Assembly: GCA_900465685.1 (NCBI GenBank)
Contig: UEGR01000012.1
Location: 124,001-188,000 of the forward strand
DNA length: 64,000 bases
Direction: 5' to 3'
Source: Hyphomicrobiales bacterium
GTDB taxonomy: Bacteria; Pseudomonadota; Alphaproteobacteria; Rhizobiales; Rhizobiaceae
Notes under the pieces: generated by a model
The model's input: the letters and a program-made list of their open reading frames with translations, nothing else
What the model was told of the DNA's origin: nothing
Databases searched by the model: none
Position numbers and translations under genes: made by a program
In this document: in pieces, positions 36,142-45,448 of the stretch
Layout of the letters: the number at the start of each line of letters is the position of its first letter
Numbering within the stretch: the stretch's first letter is position 1

Positions 36142-37644
36142 ATGACACAGCGAATCGAACAGCCATTTCTCAACGAAATCAAAACACCAGCGCCGATCGA
36201 GCCAGAGGTGTTTACCGATGCGAGTGCGGCGGTTGCCGCCCTGCAAAAGCTTTATGATCGCAACACAGCCTTCCTGCGCGATGCTTTCGAAAAGGTGGCG
36301 CGCGGCGAAATCCCGGCACAGCGATACCGCGCCTTCTATCCCGAAATTTGCCTCTCTACGTCGAGCTTCGCGCATGTGGATTCGCGGCTGGCCTATGGCC
36401 ATGTTTCAACGCCGGGCGACTATTCCGCGACCATTACCCGTCCCGATCTGTTCGATCATTATCTGAACGAACAGATCCGCCTGCTGATGCGCAATCACGG
36501 CGTGACGGTGACGGTGCGTGAGTCTTCCACGCCGATCCCGATCCATTTCGCATTCATGGAAGGCACCTATGTGGAGGCCTCCGTCGCCAGCGCCTTCCAG
36601 CATCCGCTGCGCGATCTTTTCGACGTGCCTGATCTGGCTGCGACCGACGACAAGATCGTCAATGCCGATTTTGAACCAGCACCTGGCGAGCCGATGCCGC
36701 TTGCGCCTTTCACGGCACAGCGCATCGACTATTCGCTGCACCGGCTGGCGCATTATACGGCGACGAGCCCGGCGCATTTTCAGAACTTCGTGCTCTTCAC
36801 CAACTATCAGTTCTACATGGACGAGTTCTGCGCCTATGCCCGCGATCTGATGGCGCAAGGCGGCGGCGGTTACGAACAATTCGTGGAACCGGGCAATCTG
36901 ATTACCCGTGCAGGCGAAACCGCGCCGAGCGAGGGCACCCCTTTGGCGCGCCTACCGCAGATGCCTGCCTATCATTTGCAGCGCTCCGACCATTCCGGCA
37001 TCACCATGGTCAATATCGGCGTCGGGCCTTCTAACGCCAAGACGATCACCGACCATATTGCCGTGCTGCGTCCGCATGCGTGGCTGATGCTCGGCCATTG
37101 CGCTGGCCTGCGCAACAGCCAGCAGCTTGGCGACTATGTGCTGGCCCACGCCTATATGCGCGAGGACCACGTGCTGGACGACGACCTGCCGGTCTGGGTT
37201 CCCCTGCCCGCGCTGGCGGAAATTCAGGTCGCTCTGGAAGAGGCGGTCGAGGAAATCACCGGCCTCGAAGGCTATGATCTCAAGCGCATCATGCGCACGG
37301 GCACCGTTGCCACCATCGACAATCGCAACTGGGAACTGCGCGACCAGCGCGGCCCTGTACAGCGTCTTTCGCAGGCCCGTGCGGTTGCACTCGACATGGA
37401 ATCGGCCACCATCGCCGCCAACGGCTTCCGCTTCCGCGTGCCCTACGGCACTTTGCTCTGCGTCTCGGACAAGCCGCTGCACGGCGAACTGAAGCTGCCG
37501 GGCATGGCCACCGAGTTCTACAAGCGGCAGGTGGCGCAGCATTTGCGGATCGGCATTCGCGCAGTCGAAAAAATCGCCGCCATGCCGGATGAACGACTGC
37601 ATTCGCGCAAGCTTAGAAGCTTCTACGAAACGGCGTTCCAGTGA
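36142..37644 (+). CDS. amn: AMP nucleosidase
   Basis: A 500-residue AMP nucleosidase, hydrolysing AMP to adenine and ribose 5-phosphate and so controlling adenylate pools. The N-terminal domain has FYPEICLSTSSFAHVDSRL and AYGHVSTPG; the C-terminal nucleoside-phosphorylase-like domain contains NIGVGPSNAKT, MLGHCAGLR, and LDMESATIAANGFRF with the catalytic acidic residue, plus CVSDKPLHGE. Full length and intact. Confidence 0.95.
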   Translation: MTQRIEQPFLNEIKTPAPIEPEVFTDASAAVAALQKLYDRNTAFLRDAFEKVARGEIPAQRYRAFYPEICLSTSSFAHVDSRLAYGHVSTPGDYSATITRPDLFDHYLNEQIRLLMRNHGVTVTVRESSTPIPIHFAFMEGTYVEASVASAFQHPLRDLFDVPDLAATDDKIVNADFEPAPGEPMPLAPFTAQRIDYSLHRLAHYTATSPAHFQNFVLFTNYQFYMDEFCAYARDLMAQGGGGYEQFVEPGNLITRAGETAPSEGTPLARLPQMPAYHLQRSDHSGITMVNIGVGPSNAKTITDHIAVLRPHAWLMLGHCAGLRNSQQLGDYVLAHAYMREDHVLDDDLPVWVPLPALAEIQVALEEAVEEITGLEGYDLKRIMRTGTVATIDNRNWELRDQRGPVQRLSQARAVALDMESATIAANGFRFRVPYGTLLCVSDKPLHGELKLPGMATEFYKRQVAQHLRIGIRAVEKIAAMPDERLHSRKLRSFYETAFQ

Positions 37645-37648
37645 GGTT

Positions 37649-37767
37649 AAGGGAGTAGGGGAATAGGGCAGTAAGGGAATATGTTGGAGCCCTGCTTCAT
37701 GCAGAAGCGCCACAAGACCTTCTTGCAAAAAACATACTCCCCTATTCCCTTATTCCCCTACTCCCTT
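37649..37767. repeat. 37-bp inverted repeat of G-rich words
   Basis: Left arm 37649-37685 and right arm 37731-37767 are inverted copies built from words such as agggagt, aggggaat and aagggaat, with matching ends (aagggagtaggggaata and tatgtt) and a shuffled middle. The 45-base loop contains no gene. It lies between amn and the EEP-family gene and could act as a terminator-like fold. Confidence 0.75.
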
Positions 37768-37815
37768 CCCTCCGTCTTCCATCATCGCGCCGTATTCAAT
37801 CGCTAGAGGCATCTC

Positions 37816-38829
37816 ATGTCGAAAAGCCGTGAGAACATCCCCTTCCTGTTGCTGCTTGCCGCCGTGGCGGTGTCCGTTCCGCTTGTGCTGGGATTTCTCG
37901 GCGCGGTTCATCCCGCGCTTGATACATTTTCGCATTTTCGCGCGCATCTTGCCGTCTTGATGATCGTGCTGGCCCTGCCGCTGCTCTTCACCAAAATGCG
38001 GCGCGAAGGCGCAATGCTGCTGCTGTTCGCCATCATGGCGCTCAGCACCACGCTCGGCTTGGCGCGTGATTTTCTCAGCGGTTCTGCAGGCGCGACGACA
38101 GCCGAAACTACGGGGCCGCGCTACAGCCTTGTTCAGATCAATCTGCGCGAGGACAATCCGGAACCAAAGCGCATCTTGCAGATGATCGCCCGCGAGAAGC
38201 CGGATATCATCGCCTATCAGGAAGCCAGCGAGCAGTGGACAAAGTGGCTGGATATTCTTCAGGCCACCTATCCCTATCGTCTCAGCTGCCGTGAAGATTC
38301 GCGAACCTGGGGTGTCGGCATTCTGTCCCGCCGTCCCTTCGTTGAAGGCGGTCAGCCCGTATGCATCGGTGACGGATTGCTCGCCATCGCTCCCGTTGAT
38401 CTCGGTGGCACGCATATCAATGTGGCCTCGCTGCATTTTTCTTGGCCATGGCCGCGCTGGCAGCCCTATCAGCTTGGCTATATCGAACCGGGCCTGAAGC
38501 AATTGGCGGGGCCGACGATCATCGCTGGTGATCTGAACGCCGTGCCGTGGAGCAATGCTGTTCGCCGGGTCGAGGTCGCATCGAAGACCACACATATGAC
38601 CGGCATTGGCGGAACATGGTTCCCGTCCTTCCTGCCGGTGTCACTGGCGCCTTATCTCGGCCTGCCTATCGATCAGGTTTTCACCAGCGCGGACATTGTT
38701 TCGCCCAAGGTTTCAGCCCGCGAAGACGCCGGGTCGGATCACCTGCCCGTAAGGCTGGACTTTTCCGTTCCAGCCCCGGTGCGCCCGGACGAAGATGAAC
38801 CGGAAACGCAATCCGTTATGCTTCAATAG
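37816..38829 (+). CDS. Endonuclease/exonuclease/phosphatase family membrane protein
   Basis: A 337-residue protein with three N-terminal membrane spans (about 10-85) followed by an EEP catalytic domain. Motifs: VQINLREDN, IIAYQEAS (catalytic Glu), GDLNAVPWS (Asp/Asn) and the terminal GSDHLPVRLDF. The topology suggests a periplasmic active site; possible substrates are lipids, sugar phosphates or nucleic acids. GAGG precedes the start. It closely follows the inverted repeat. Confidence 0.85.
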   Translation: MSKSRENIPFLLLLAAVAVSVPLVLGFLGAVHPALDTFSHFRAHLAVLMIVLALPLLFTKMRREGAMLLLFAIMALSTTLGLARDFLSGSAGATTAETTGPRYSLVQINLREDNPEPKRILQMIAREKPDIIAYQEASEQWTKWLDILQATYPYRLSCREDSRTWGVGILSRRPFVEGGQPVCIGDGLLAIAPVDLGGTHINVASLHFSWPWPRWQPYQLGYIEPGLKQLAGPTIIAGDLNAVPWSNAVRRVEVASKTTHMTGIGGTWFPSFLPVSLAPYLGLPIDQVFTSADIVSPKVSAREDAGSDHLPVRLDFSVPAPVRPDEDEPETQSVMLQ

Positions 38830-38934
38830 AACGCCTCAGCGTTCGGACCTTGACTAAGATGCGGAATCCCAGTGGATGCTGCTGCTGAATTTCACGTGCG
38901 ACGGCAGCATCATCCACAGCAAGGAGCTTTCCGC

Positions 38935-39733
38935 ATGCAAATGTATCAGGTCGATGCATTCACCGATCGAGTTTTCGCAGGAAACCCTGCTGCTGTCCTC
39001 ATCCTTGAAGACTGGCTGCCGGATGCGCAAATGCTGGCGATTGCGCAGGAGAACAACCTCGCCGAGACCGCCTTTGTCAAAGCCCGCCCCGATGGCGCAT
39101 GGGATTTGCGCTGGTTCGCCCCGGCGCTAGAGGTTGATTTCTGTGGCCACGCCACCCTCGCAACAGCGCATGTCCTCTTCACCACAGGAAAGGCGGACAC
39201 ATTGCTCGTCTTCCAGACGCGGGTTGGTGAACTGAGCGTATCGCGAGAGACGAACGGATATAGGCTCGACATTCCCCGTCTGTCGCCAGAACCTATCGAT
39301 GCGCTGCCACACGAAATTGCGGATATTTTCGTTGAACCGCCGGTTCACATCTTTCGCAACTTCGAGAATTTCTTTGCCGATCTTGGCAGCGCCGAGGCTG
39401 TGCGCAAATTCGTTCCAGACCTGGCGGCCATCGCCCTTCTCGGCTCCGTCGGTCTTGTCGTGACAGGCCAGGAAGCGGACGGCGCAAAGGCACACTTTTT
39501 CGCGCTATTTTGTTCCGGGGGCCGGAATTCCGGAAGACCCGGTGACAGGTTCCATCCATGCTACGCTTGTGCCCTACTGGGCTTCGCGATTGCAGCGCGA
39601 CAAGCTGACCGCCTATCAGGCGTCGGCGCGCGGAGGATGGCTCGACTGCGAATTGGTCGGCGACCGCGTTATTCTGCGCGGCAACGCCGTGACATTTATG
39701 GAAGCCACGATTTTCCTGCCGGATGCTACCTAG
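38935..39733 (+). pseudogene. PhzF-family isomerase, frameshifted
   Basis: A PhzF-like gene (diaminopimelate-epimerase fold) broken by a frameshift. It starts at 38935 (AAGGAG eight bases ahead; MQMYQVDAFTDRVFAGNPAA) with the catalytic Glu in NNLAETAFV and WFAPALEVDFCGHAT. At about 39502-39505 (cacttttt-cgcgc-tatttt) the frame shifts: after HFFA the family's RYF.PGAGIPEDPVTGS continues in the +1 frame to a TAG at 39731-39733. Loss of one GC pair from gcgcgc would explain it. It could also be a sequencing error. Confidence 0.8.
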
Positions 39734-39755
39734 CAGTTGCTCGACTGCTAGGTAG
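39726..39755. terminator. Hairpin over the PhzF stop
   Basis: ctacctagcagt (39726-39737) and actgctaggtag (39744-39755) form a perfect 12-bp stem with a six-base loop containing the PhzF stop in the left arm. No T-run follows. It lies between convergent PhzF and ETF-QO genes. Confidence 0.55.
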
Positions 39756-39790
39756 TGTGTCTGGCAGAAACAGACGCCTCATGTGAACCT

Positions 39791-41497
39791 TTACATGTTC
39801 ACATAGACCGGTCCTTCGCCGCCTTGTGGCGGCACCCAGTTAATGTTCTGGTTCGGATCCTTGATGTCGCACGTCTTGCAATGCACGCAGTTCTGCGCGT
39901 TGATGACGAAACGGACATCCTTGGCGCTTGGATCCGCAGCCGAGTTGCCGTCCTTGTCCACCCATTCATAAACGCCTGCCGGGCAATAGCGCGTCGACGG
40001 GCCAGCGAAGACATCGTGTTCCGACGCCGTCTGCAACTGCATGTCGCGGACTTGCAGATGGATCGGTTCATTCTCGTCATGATTGGTGTTCGACAGGAAC
40101 ACCGACGACAGACGATCAAAAGTCAGAACGCCATCGGGCTTCGGATAGTCGATCTTCTTGTGCTTTGCCGCCGGTTCGAGCGACTGCGCGTCGTTCTTGC
40201 CGTGCTTGAGCGTTCCGAAAAACGAGAAGCCGAACAGCTGGTTGGTCCACATATCAAGACCGCCCAGAGCGACGCCGATCACCGTGCCGAACTTCGACCA
40301 CAGCGGCTTGACGTTGCGAACCTTCTTCAGGTCTTTGCCGATCAGGCTTGAACGCCAGCTGTTCTCGATCTCGACCGGCTCGTCATTGGCACGACCGGAT
40401 GCAATGGCTTCCGCCAGCTTGTCGGCGGCGAGAATGCCGGACAGAACCGCATTGTGGCTGCCCTTGATGCGCGGCACGTTTACGAAACCTGCCGAGCAAC
40501 CGATCAGCGCGCCGCCCGGGAAGGACAGTTTCGGCACCGACTGGAAGCCGCCTTCGGTAATGGCGCGTGCGCCATAGGACAGACGCTTGCCGCCTTCAAA
40601 GACATCCTTGATGGCCGGATGCGTCTTGAAACGCTGGAATTCTTCAAACGGCGACAGATACGGGTTCTTATAGTTGAGGTGCAGCACGAAGCCGACCGCA
40701 ACCATATTGTCTTCGAGGTGATAGAGGAACGAACCGCCGCCTGTCTTCATGTCGAGCGGCCAGCCAAACGAATGCTGTACCAGACCCGGCTTGTGCTTGG
40801 ACGGATCGACCTGCCACAATTCCTTGAGGCCGATGCCGAATTTGCCCGGCTCGCGGCCTTCATCCAGCTTGAACTTCGAGATCAACTGCTTGGCCAGCGA
40901 ACCGCGTGCGCCTTCGCCGATCAGCGTATATTTGCCGAGCAGCGCCATGCCGCGCGTATAGTTCGGCCCATGCGTGCCGTCGCGCTCAACGCCCATGTCG
41001 CCTGTGGCCACACCGATCACAGCGCCTTCGTCATTGTAGAGAACTTCGGTCGCAGCAAAGCCCGGATAGATTTCGACGCCCAGCTCTTCGGCCTTCGTGC
41101 CGAGCCAGCGGCAGACATTGCCGAGCGACACGATGTAATTGCCGTGATTGTTCATCAAGGGCGGCATGGCGAAGTTCGGCAAACGCACTGAACCTGCGGG
41201 ACCCAGCAACAGGAAATGATCGTCCGTCACCGGCGTCTTGAAAGGATGCCCTTCATCGTCGCGCCAGTCCGGCAGAAGCTGGTCGATACCCACCGGATCG
41301 ACAACGGCGCCAGACAGGATATGCGCACCGACTTCCCCGCCCTTTTCAAGGACCACGACTGAAAGCTCTGGATTGACCTGCTTCAGGCGGATCGCCGCAG
41401 CAAGACCCGCGGGGCCCGCGCCGACGATCACAACGTCAAATTCCATGCTCTCGCGTTCGGGAAGCTCCTGGTTCGCATGCTCTGGGGCTTCGGACAT
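39791..41497 (-). CDS. Electron transfer flavoprotein-ubiquinone oxidoreductase
   Basis: A 568-residue ETF-QO, passing electrons from acyl-CoA and amino-acid dehydrogenases via ETF to ubiquinone at the inner membrane. FAD-binding GAGPAGLAAAIRLKQ is at about residues 27-41; the C-terminal [4Fe-4S] ferredoxin-like part has NCVHCKTCDIKDP. GGAGG precedes the ATG. A palindromic operator candidate overlapping a promoter lies about 235-260 bases upstream. Full length. Confidence 0.95.
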   Translation of the reverse strand: MSEAPEHANQELPERESMEFDVVIVGAGPAGLAAAIRLKQVNPELSVVVLEKGGEVGAHILSGAVVDPVGIDQLLPDWRDDEGHPFKTPVTDDHFLLLGPAGSVRLPNFAMPPLMNNHGNYIVSLGNVCRWLGTKAEELGVEIYPGFAATEVLYNDEGAVIGVATGDMGVERDGTHGPNYTRGMALLGKYTLIGEGARGSLAKQLISKFKLDEGREPGKFGIGLKELWQVDPSKHKPGLVQHSFGWPLDMKTGGGSFLYHLEDNMVAVGFVLHLNYKNPYLSPFEEFQRFKTHPAIKDVFEGGKRLSYGARAITEGGFQSVPKLSFPGGALIGCSAGFVNVPRIKGSHNAVLSGILAADKLAEAIASGRANDEPVEIENSWRSSLIGKDLKKVRNVKPLWSKFGTVIGVALGGLDMWTNQLFGFSFFGTLKHGKNDAQSLEPAAKHKKIDYPKPDGVLTFDRLSSVFLSNTNHDENEPIHLQVRDMQLQTASEHDVFAGPSTRYCPAGVYEWVDKDGNSAADPSAKDVRFVINAQNCVHCKTCDIKDPNQNINWVPPQGGEGPVYVNM

Positions 41498-41730
41498 TCA
41501 TCCCTCCGTTCGGTATGACATCATCGTTTCACTACGATAGTGCGGATGATGCATCCAATTGTTTTTACGCATAATCCCATTGCGAATACCCATCAACCGG
41601 CTGTTTGGCCAGCGCTGGGCAGCATGCAATAGGATTTGCCTGTTCCCGTCATTCGCCTTTATCCTCTTACAGAGTTAGCAACTGTCGCAAATGCGTCGAA
41701 TTGTCCAAAATCGGCGTCTGAGTGCGTTTA

Positions 41731-41758
41731 ATGATATTTACTTTGACGTAAACGTCAA
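41731..41758 (-). promoter_or_regulatory. Candidate promoter with palindromic operator upstream of ETF-QO
   Basis: On the minus strand TTGACG (41753-41758), a 16-base spacer and TATCAT (41731-41736) resemble a sigma-70 promoter directed to ETF-QO. The -35 is part of a perfect palindrome, TTGACGTAAACGTCAA (41743-41758). The form resembles sites of MerR-family LiuR-type regulators of branched-chain amino-acid breakdown. The rest of the 438-base gap (41498-41935) shows no gene and must also carry the UDG promoter. Confidence 0.55.
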
Positions 41759-41935
41759 TTTCAATTGTTTGAAAATGGCCTGTGGGGATTTTTTGTCGCG
41801 ACCTGTCGGGATTAGCATGTTTTCTCGCGCCGCGCGTAAGCTTCCGGTGGTTAGTCCGTAGTTTGATCGCGAAAAGCGCGACGCGCTCTTGCATTCACCG
41901 CCAAAATTCGCCACCTCATCTGTTGAGGTACAAAG

Positions 41936-42826
41936 ATGACTGATGGCCGCGAGACACTGGATATGGAAGGCTTGCTTCGCTTCTATGCGGAAGCGGGCGT
42001 TGACATGCCGCTCTCGGACACGCCTATCGACCGCTTTGCCGAACCGCAGCGCGCACCTGCCGCACCGCGACAGGACACGCAGGCAGCCGAGCGCCCTCGC
42101 CCACAGCAGCAGACCAATCAGCCAAGCCGTGCGCAAAACTGGCAACAACCCTCAGCCGCCGCAACACCTTCGCCCGAAAGCAGACCTGTCCAGGCTGCAG
42201 CCGACGTGCCCGATACGGCCCAGATCGCTCTGGCCCGTGAGGCGGCGGCACAAGCTGCGACACTGGATGAACTGCGCGAGAAGCTTGCGGCCTTTGACGG
42301 CTGCAATCTGAAACTCACCGCGAAGAATCTGTGCTTTGCCGACGGGGACCCCTCATCCGATATCATGTTCATCGGCGAAGCGCCGGGACGGGATGAGGAT
42401 ATGGAAGGCCTGCCTTTTGTCGGCAAATCCGGCCAGCTCCTGAACCGGATGATCGAATCCATCGGCCTCAAGCGCGAAAGCGTTTATATTGCGAATACGA
42501 TCCCCTGGCGTCCGCCGGGCAATCGCACGCCGACGCCGCTGGAAACCGAGCTTTGCCGTCCGTTCATCGAGCGGCAGATCGAGCTTGCCGCGCCGAAAAT
42601 ACTGGTCGCGCTTGGCGGCCCCGCAGGCAAGGCGCTGACCGGGGCAACCGAAGGCATATTGCGGCTTCGGGGCAATTGGAAAATTCATCGCACGCCGTCC
42701 GGAATGGAAATTCCGGTTTTGCCGACATTGCATCCCGCCTATCTTCTGCGCACACCCGCACAGAAGCGTTTTGCCTGGCGTGACTTTCTGTCCGTAAAGT
42801 TGAAATTAGACGAAATACGCAATTGA
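41936..42826 (+). CDS. Family 4-type uracil-DNA glycosylase
   Basis: A 296-residue protein. Residues about 1-110 are a Pro/Gln/Ala-rich, probably disordered region; the rest is a family 4-like UDG with Fe-S cluster ligands (FDGCNLKLTAKNLCFADG, ETELCRPF and others), motif GEAPGRDED with a catalytic-loop acidic residue, VYIANTIPWRPPGNR and LPTLHPAYLLR. It removes uracil from DNA. GAGG seven bases before the ATG supports the start. The long disordered N-terminus is seen in alphaproteobacterial members. Confidence 0.92.
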   Translation: MTDGRETLDMEGLLRFYAEAGVDMPLSDTPIDRFAEPQRAPAAPRQDTQAAERPRPQQQTNQPSRAQNWQQPSAAATPSPESRPVQAAADVPDTAQIALAREAAAQAATLDELREKLAAFDGCNLKLTAKNLCFADGDPSSDIMFIGEAPGRDEDMEGLPFVGKSGQLLNRMIESIGLKRESVYIANTIPWRPPGNRTPTPLETELCRPFIERQIELAAPKILVALGGPAGKALTGATEGILRLRGNWKIHRTPSGMEIPVLPTLHPAYLLRTPAQKRFAWRDFLSVKLKLDEIRN

Positions 42827-42974
42827 TATTCCGGCCTTTCGGTGGCATCGGCTCGTTCATCAGAACAATGCTTGTCACCAACATGCCGCAAACTTGTTCT
42901 ATTTCGCCGCTTGCCAAAGCGCCAGACGGCGACAAGTAGTTTTAGATTCCGAATTCATCTCATTGGAGTACCTC

Positions 42975-44231
42975 ATGGCTGGCCAGCTCCTGCCCATCGC
43001 CGCCCTGCTTGCAAGCACGTTCCTGATGCTGCTCGCCGGTGGCCTCGCGGGTATTCTCCTGCCGTTGCGCGGCGGAATGGAGGGCTGGTCCACCACAACC
43101 ATCGGCTGGATGGGCACGAGCTATTCGCTGGCATTCACCATCGGCTGTATCGTGGTGCCACATCTGGTGCGGCGTGTCGGCCATGTGCGCGTGTTTTCCG
43201 CTCTGCTGACCTTGTTGTCCATGGCGCTGTTGTTTCATGCGCTCGTGGTCAGCCCGGTGGCCTGGATGATCTTTCGCGGCGTCGCGGGCTTTTCGCTTGC
43301 GGGCGCTTACATGATCATCGAAAGCTGGCTGAACGAGCGCGTGACCAATGAATCGCGCGGGCGCATTTTCTCGATCTATATGATCATCACCATGCTCGGC
43401 CTGATGTGCGGACAGTATATTCTGCCCTTCGGCGATGCCATGACCCAGACGCTGTTCATCATCTGCGCGATCATCTATGCTAGCGCCCTGCTGCCGACTG
43501 CTCTATCCAGCGCCCAGTCACCAAACCCGCTGACGCAGGTTTCGCTTGACCTTAAGGGCCTTTACCGCCGCTCGCCAGCCGCAGCCGTTGGCTCGCTTAT
43601 CGCCGGTATCGTCGCCGGTACATGGAACTTTCTTGCTGCCATCTACGGCGAGATGAATGGGCTTTCGACCTTCGGCATCGCAACCATGCTGGCTTCTGCG
43701 ATGATCGGTGGCGCCATCTTCCAGTATCCGCTCGGCCGCGCATCCGACTTCGTAGACCGGCGCTATGTCATGGTGCTGGCAGGCCTCATCGGCTTTGCCT
43801 TGTCACTGGTCATGGTGCTGTTTCACCCGACCACGCCCTATGCGATTTACGCAATGATGTTCCTGTTCGGCTCGGTGATCTATCCGATCTATAGCCTCAA
43901 CGTCGCCCACGCCAATGACTATGCCGATGCCAGCGAATTCGTCAAAATCTCCGGCGGGTTGCTGATCATCTATGGCGCGGGCAGCGTGGTGGGACCAGCA
44001 CTTTCCGGTCCGCTGATGGATGCCATCGGCCCTTCCGGCTTCTTTGTGACCATGGCCATCGCCTTTGGCGTTTACGGCCTGCACGCCTTCTGGCGCATTC
44101 GCAGGCTGCAACGTCCGGCAATCAGCGAACAGAAGACCGAATACAAGTTCCATACGCCGGACGGTCAGTCCACGCCGGAGACCATGCAGCTTGATCCACG
44201 CTCGGAAGGACCGCAGGAAACGACGAGCTAG
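42975..44231 (+). CDS. MFS transporter (YcaD-like)
   Basis: A 418-residue major facilitator with about twelve spans. Features: WSTTTIGWMGTSYSLAF, RRVGHVRVF loop, AYMIIESWLNERV, and FQYPLGRASDFVDRRYVM in the second half. It belongs to the YcaD-like group with unknown substrate. TTGGAG lies seven bases before the ATG at 42975; an open frame extends upstream without a site. A polar tail of about 40 residues ends the protein. A module C repeat follows. Confidence 0.87.
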   Translation: MAGQLLPIAALLASTFLMLLAGGLAGILLPLRGGMEGWSTTTIGWMGTSYSLAFTIGCIVVPHLVRRVGHVRVFSALLTLLSMALLFHALVVSPVAWMIFRGVAGFSLAGAYMIIESWLNERVTNESRGRIFSIYMIITMLGLMCGQYILPFGDAMTQTLFIICAIIYASALLPTALSSAQSPNPLTQVSLDLKGLYRRSPAAAVGSLIAGIVAGTWNFLAAIYGEMNGLSTFGIATMLASAMIGGAIFQYPLGRASDFVDRRYVMVLAGLIGFALSLVMVLFHPTTPYAIYAMMFLFGSVIYPIYSLNVAHANDYADASEFVKISGGLLIIYGAGSVVGPALSGPLMDAIGPSGFFVTMAIAFGVYGLHAFWRIRRLQRPAISEQKTEYKFHTPDGQSTPETMQLDPRSEGPQETTS

Positions 44232-44234
44232 CTA

Positions 44235-44289
44235 TTTTTTACGCATTATCCGACGCAAAACCGCTTCGCACTTTTGCTGGAAATGCTCT
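44235..44289. repeat. Short dispersed repeat, module C copy 2
   Basis: A 55-base copy, nearly the same as 11134-11187 and in the same orientation (tttttacgcattatcc ... gctggaaatgctct). It fills the whole gap between the convergent MFS and EamA genes. Confidence 0.8.
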
Positions 44290-44291
44290 AA

Positions 44292-45251
44292 TTACTGCCC
44301 TTGCGGCGCGTTGACCTTGTGCGGTTCGAGCGCAAGCTTGTGTTCGCGATAGATGATGAAGCCACCTGCCGCCATGACGATGACGCTGCCGACAAGCATT
44401 TCCAGCGTCGGCACATCGCCAAACAGCAGAAAGCCGATCAACAGGCCAAGCAGCATCGACGTATACTCAAATGGCGCAATGGTAGACATCGGCGCGTGAC
44501 GGTAGCATTCGGTCAGCAGAATCTGCGCGATGCCACCCGCAAATCCGGCACCGATGAGCAGAGCCAGCTGCGTCCAGTTGGGCACGATCCAGCCAAAAGG
44601 CAGGCTGACCAGCGCAATGACACTGGCCGACAATGAGAAGTAGATCACGATGGTTGCCGTGCGCTCCGTCTGCACAAGCCGCCGCACCAGAAGCATGGCG
44701 ATAGCGGCCATGAAAGCCGCTCCAAGCGCCGACAAGGCTCCAATGGCCTCGTCCTGTCCGACATTGCCTCCGGAAAACAGCGTCAGGCGCGGCCATATAA
44801 TGATCAGCACGCCGAAGAGCCCGACCAGAACCGCGCTCCAGCGATAAAACCGCACCACTTCGTGCAAAATAACAGCGCCGAGAATCACCGTGATCAGCGG
44901 CGAGGCATAATTGATGGCGATTGCTTCGGGCAGCGGCAGTTTCATCAGCGCAAAGAAGCTCATTGTCATGGCGCAGACGCCAACCAGCCCACGCCAGAAA
45001 TGGCTGAAGCCATGCTGTGTCCGAAACGCGCCCGAGAGCTGCCCACGCCATTGCAAATAGAGCAGAACAGCGATGACTGCGAAAAAGGATCGGAAGAAAA
45101 TAAGCTGCCCGAGCGGCACACCATCGGCAGCTTTGAGCATCGTGGACATGCCGACAAAGACGGCAACGGAAGCAATCTTGAGACCGATACCAAGCATCGG
45201 ATTTGAATCTAGCCCTGCCGCCTCAACAGCTGCGCTCGCACGAGCGTTCAC
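44292..45251 (-). CDS. EamA/DMT-family transporter
   Basis: A 319-residue drug/metabolite transporter with ten spans in two EamA halves (first about 20-150, with YASPLITVILGAVILHEVV; second about 165-305, with TSMLLGLLIGFLLFGDVP). Start at GTG 45251 (VNARASAAVEAAG) with GGGGA eight bases upstream; another GTG at 45305 and ATG near 45197 are alternatives. Substrate unknown; related proteins carry metabolites such as S-adenosylmethionine or amino acids. Confidence 0.85.
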   Translation of the reverse strand: MNARASAAVEAAGLDSNPMLGIGLKIASVAVFVGMSTMLKAADGVPLGQLIFFRSFFAVIAVLLYLQWRGQLSGAFRTQHGFSHFWRGLVGVCAMTMSFFALMKLPLPEAIAINYASPLITVILGAVILHEVVRFYRWSAVLVGLFGVLIIIWPRLTLFSGGNVGQDEAIGALSALGAAFMAAIAMLLVRRLVQTERTATIVIYFSLSASVIALVSLPFGWIVPNWTQLALLIGAGFAGGIAQILLTECYRHAPMSTIAPFEYTSMLLGLLIGFLLFGDVPTLEMLVGSVIVMAAGGFIIYREHKLALEPHKVNAPQGQ

Positions 45252-45448
45252 GATGCAATTCCCCACATATACCGCGTAAAACTTGCGGCCAAATAGTATG
45301 ACCACATTGTTTTCTTATGCCTGTTTGCCATGAACTGCCAGCCATAGCGTTGTGTTCGGCAAATTTATTTGCCCGGCGCTCGTTTCTTGTCGTTTGGGCA
45401 AAAGCCGGGTACGAATCCAGCACAAGACTTCACAGAAAGAGTTCCGCG

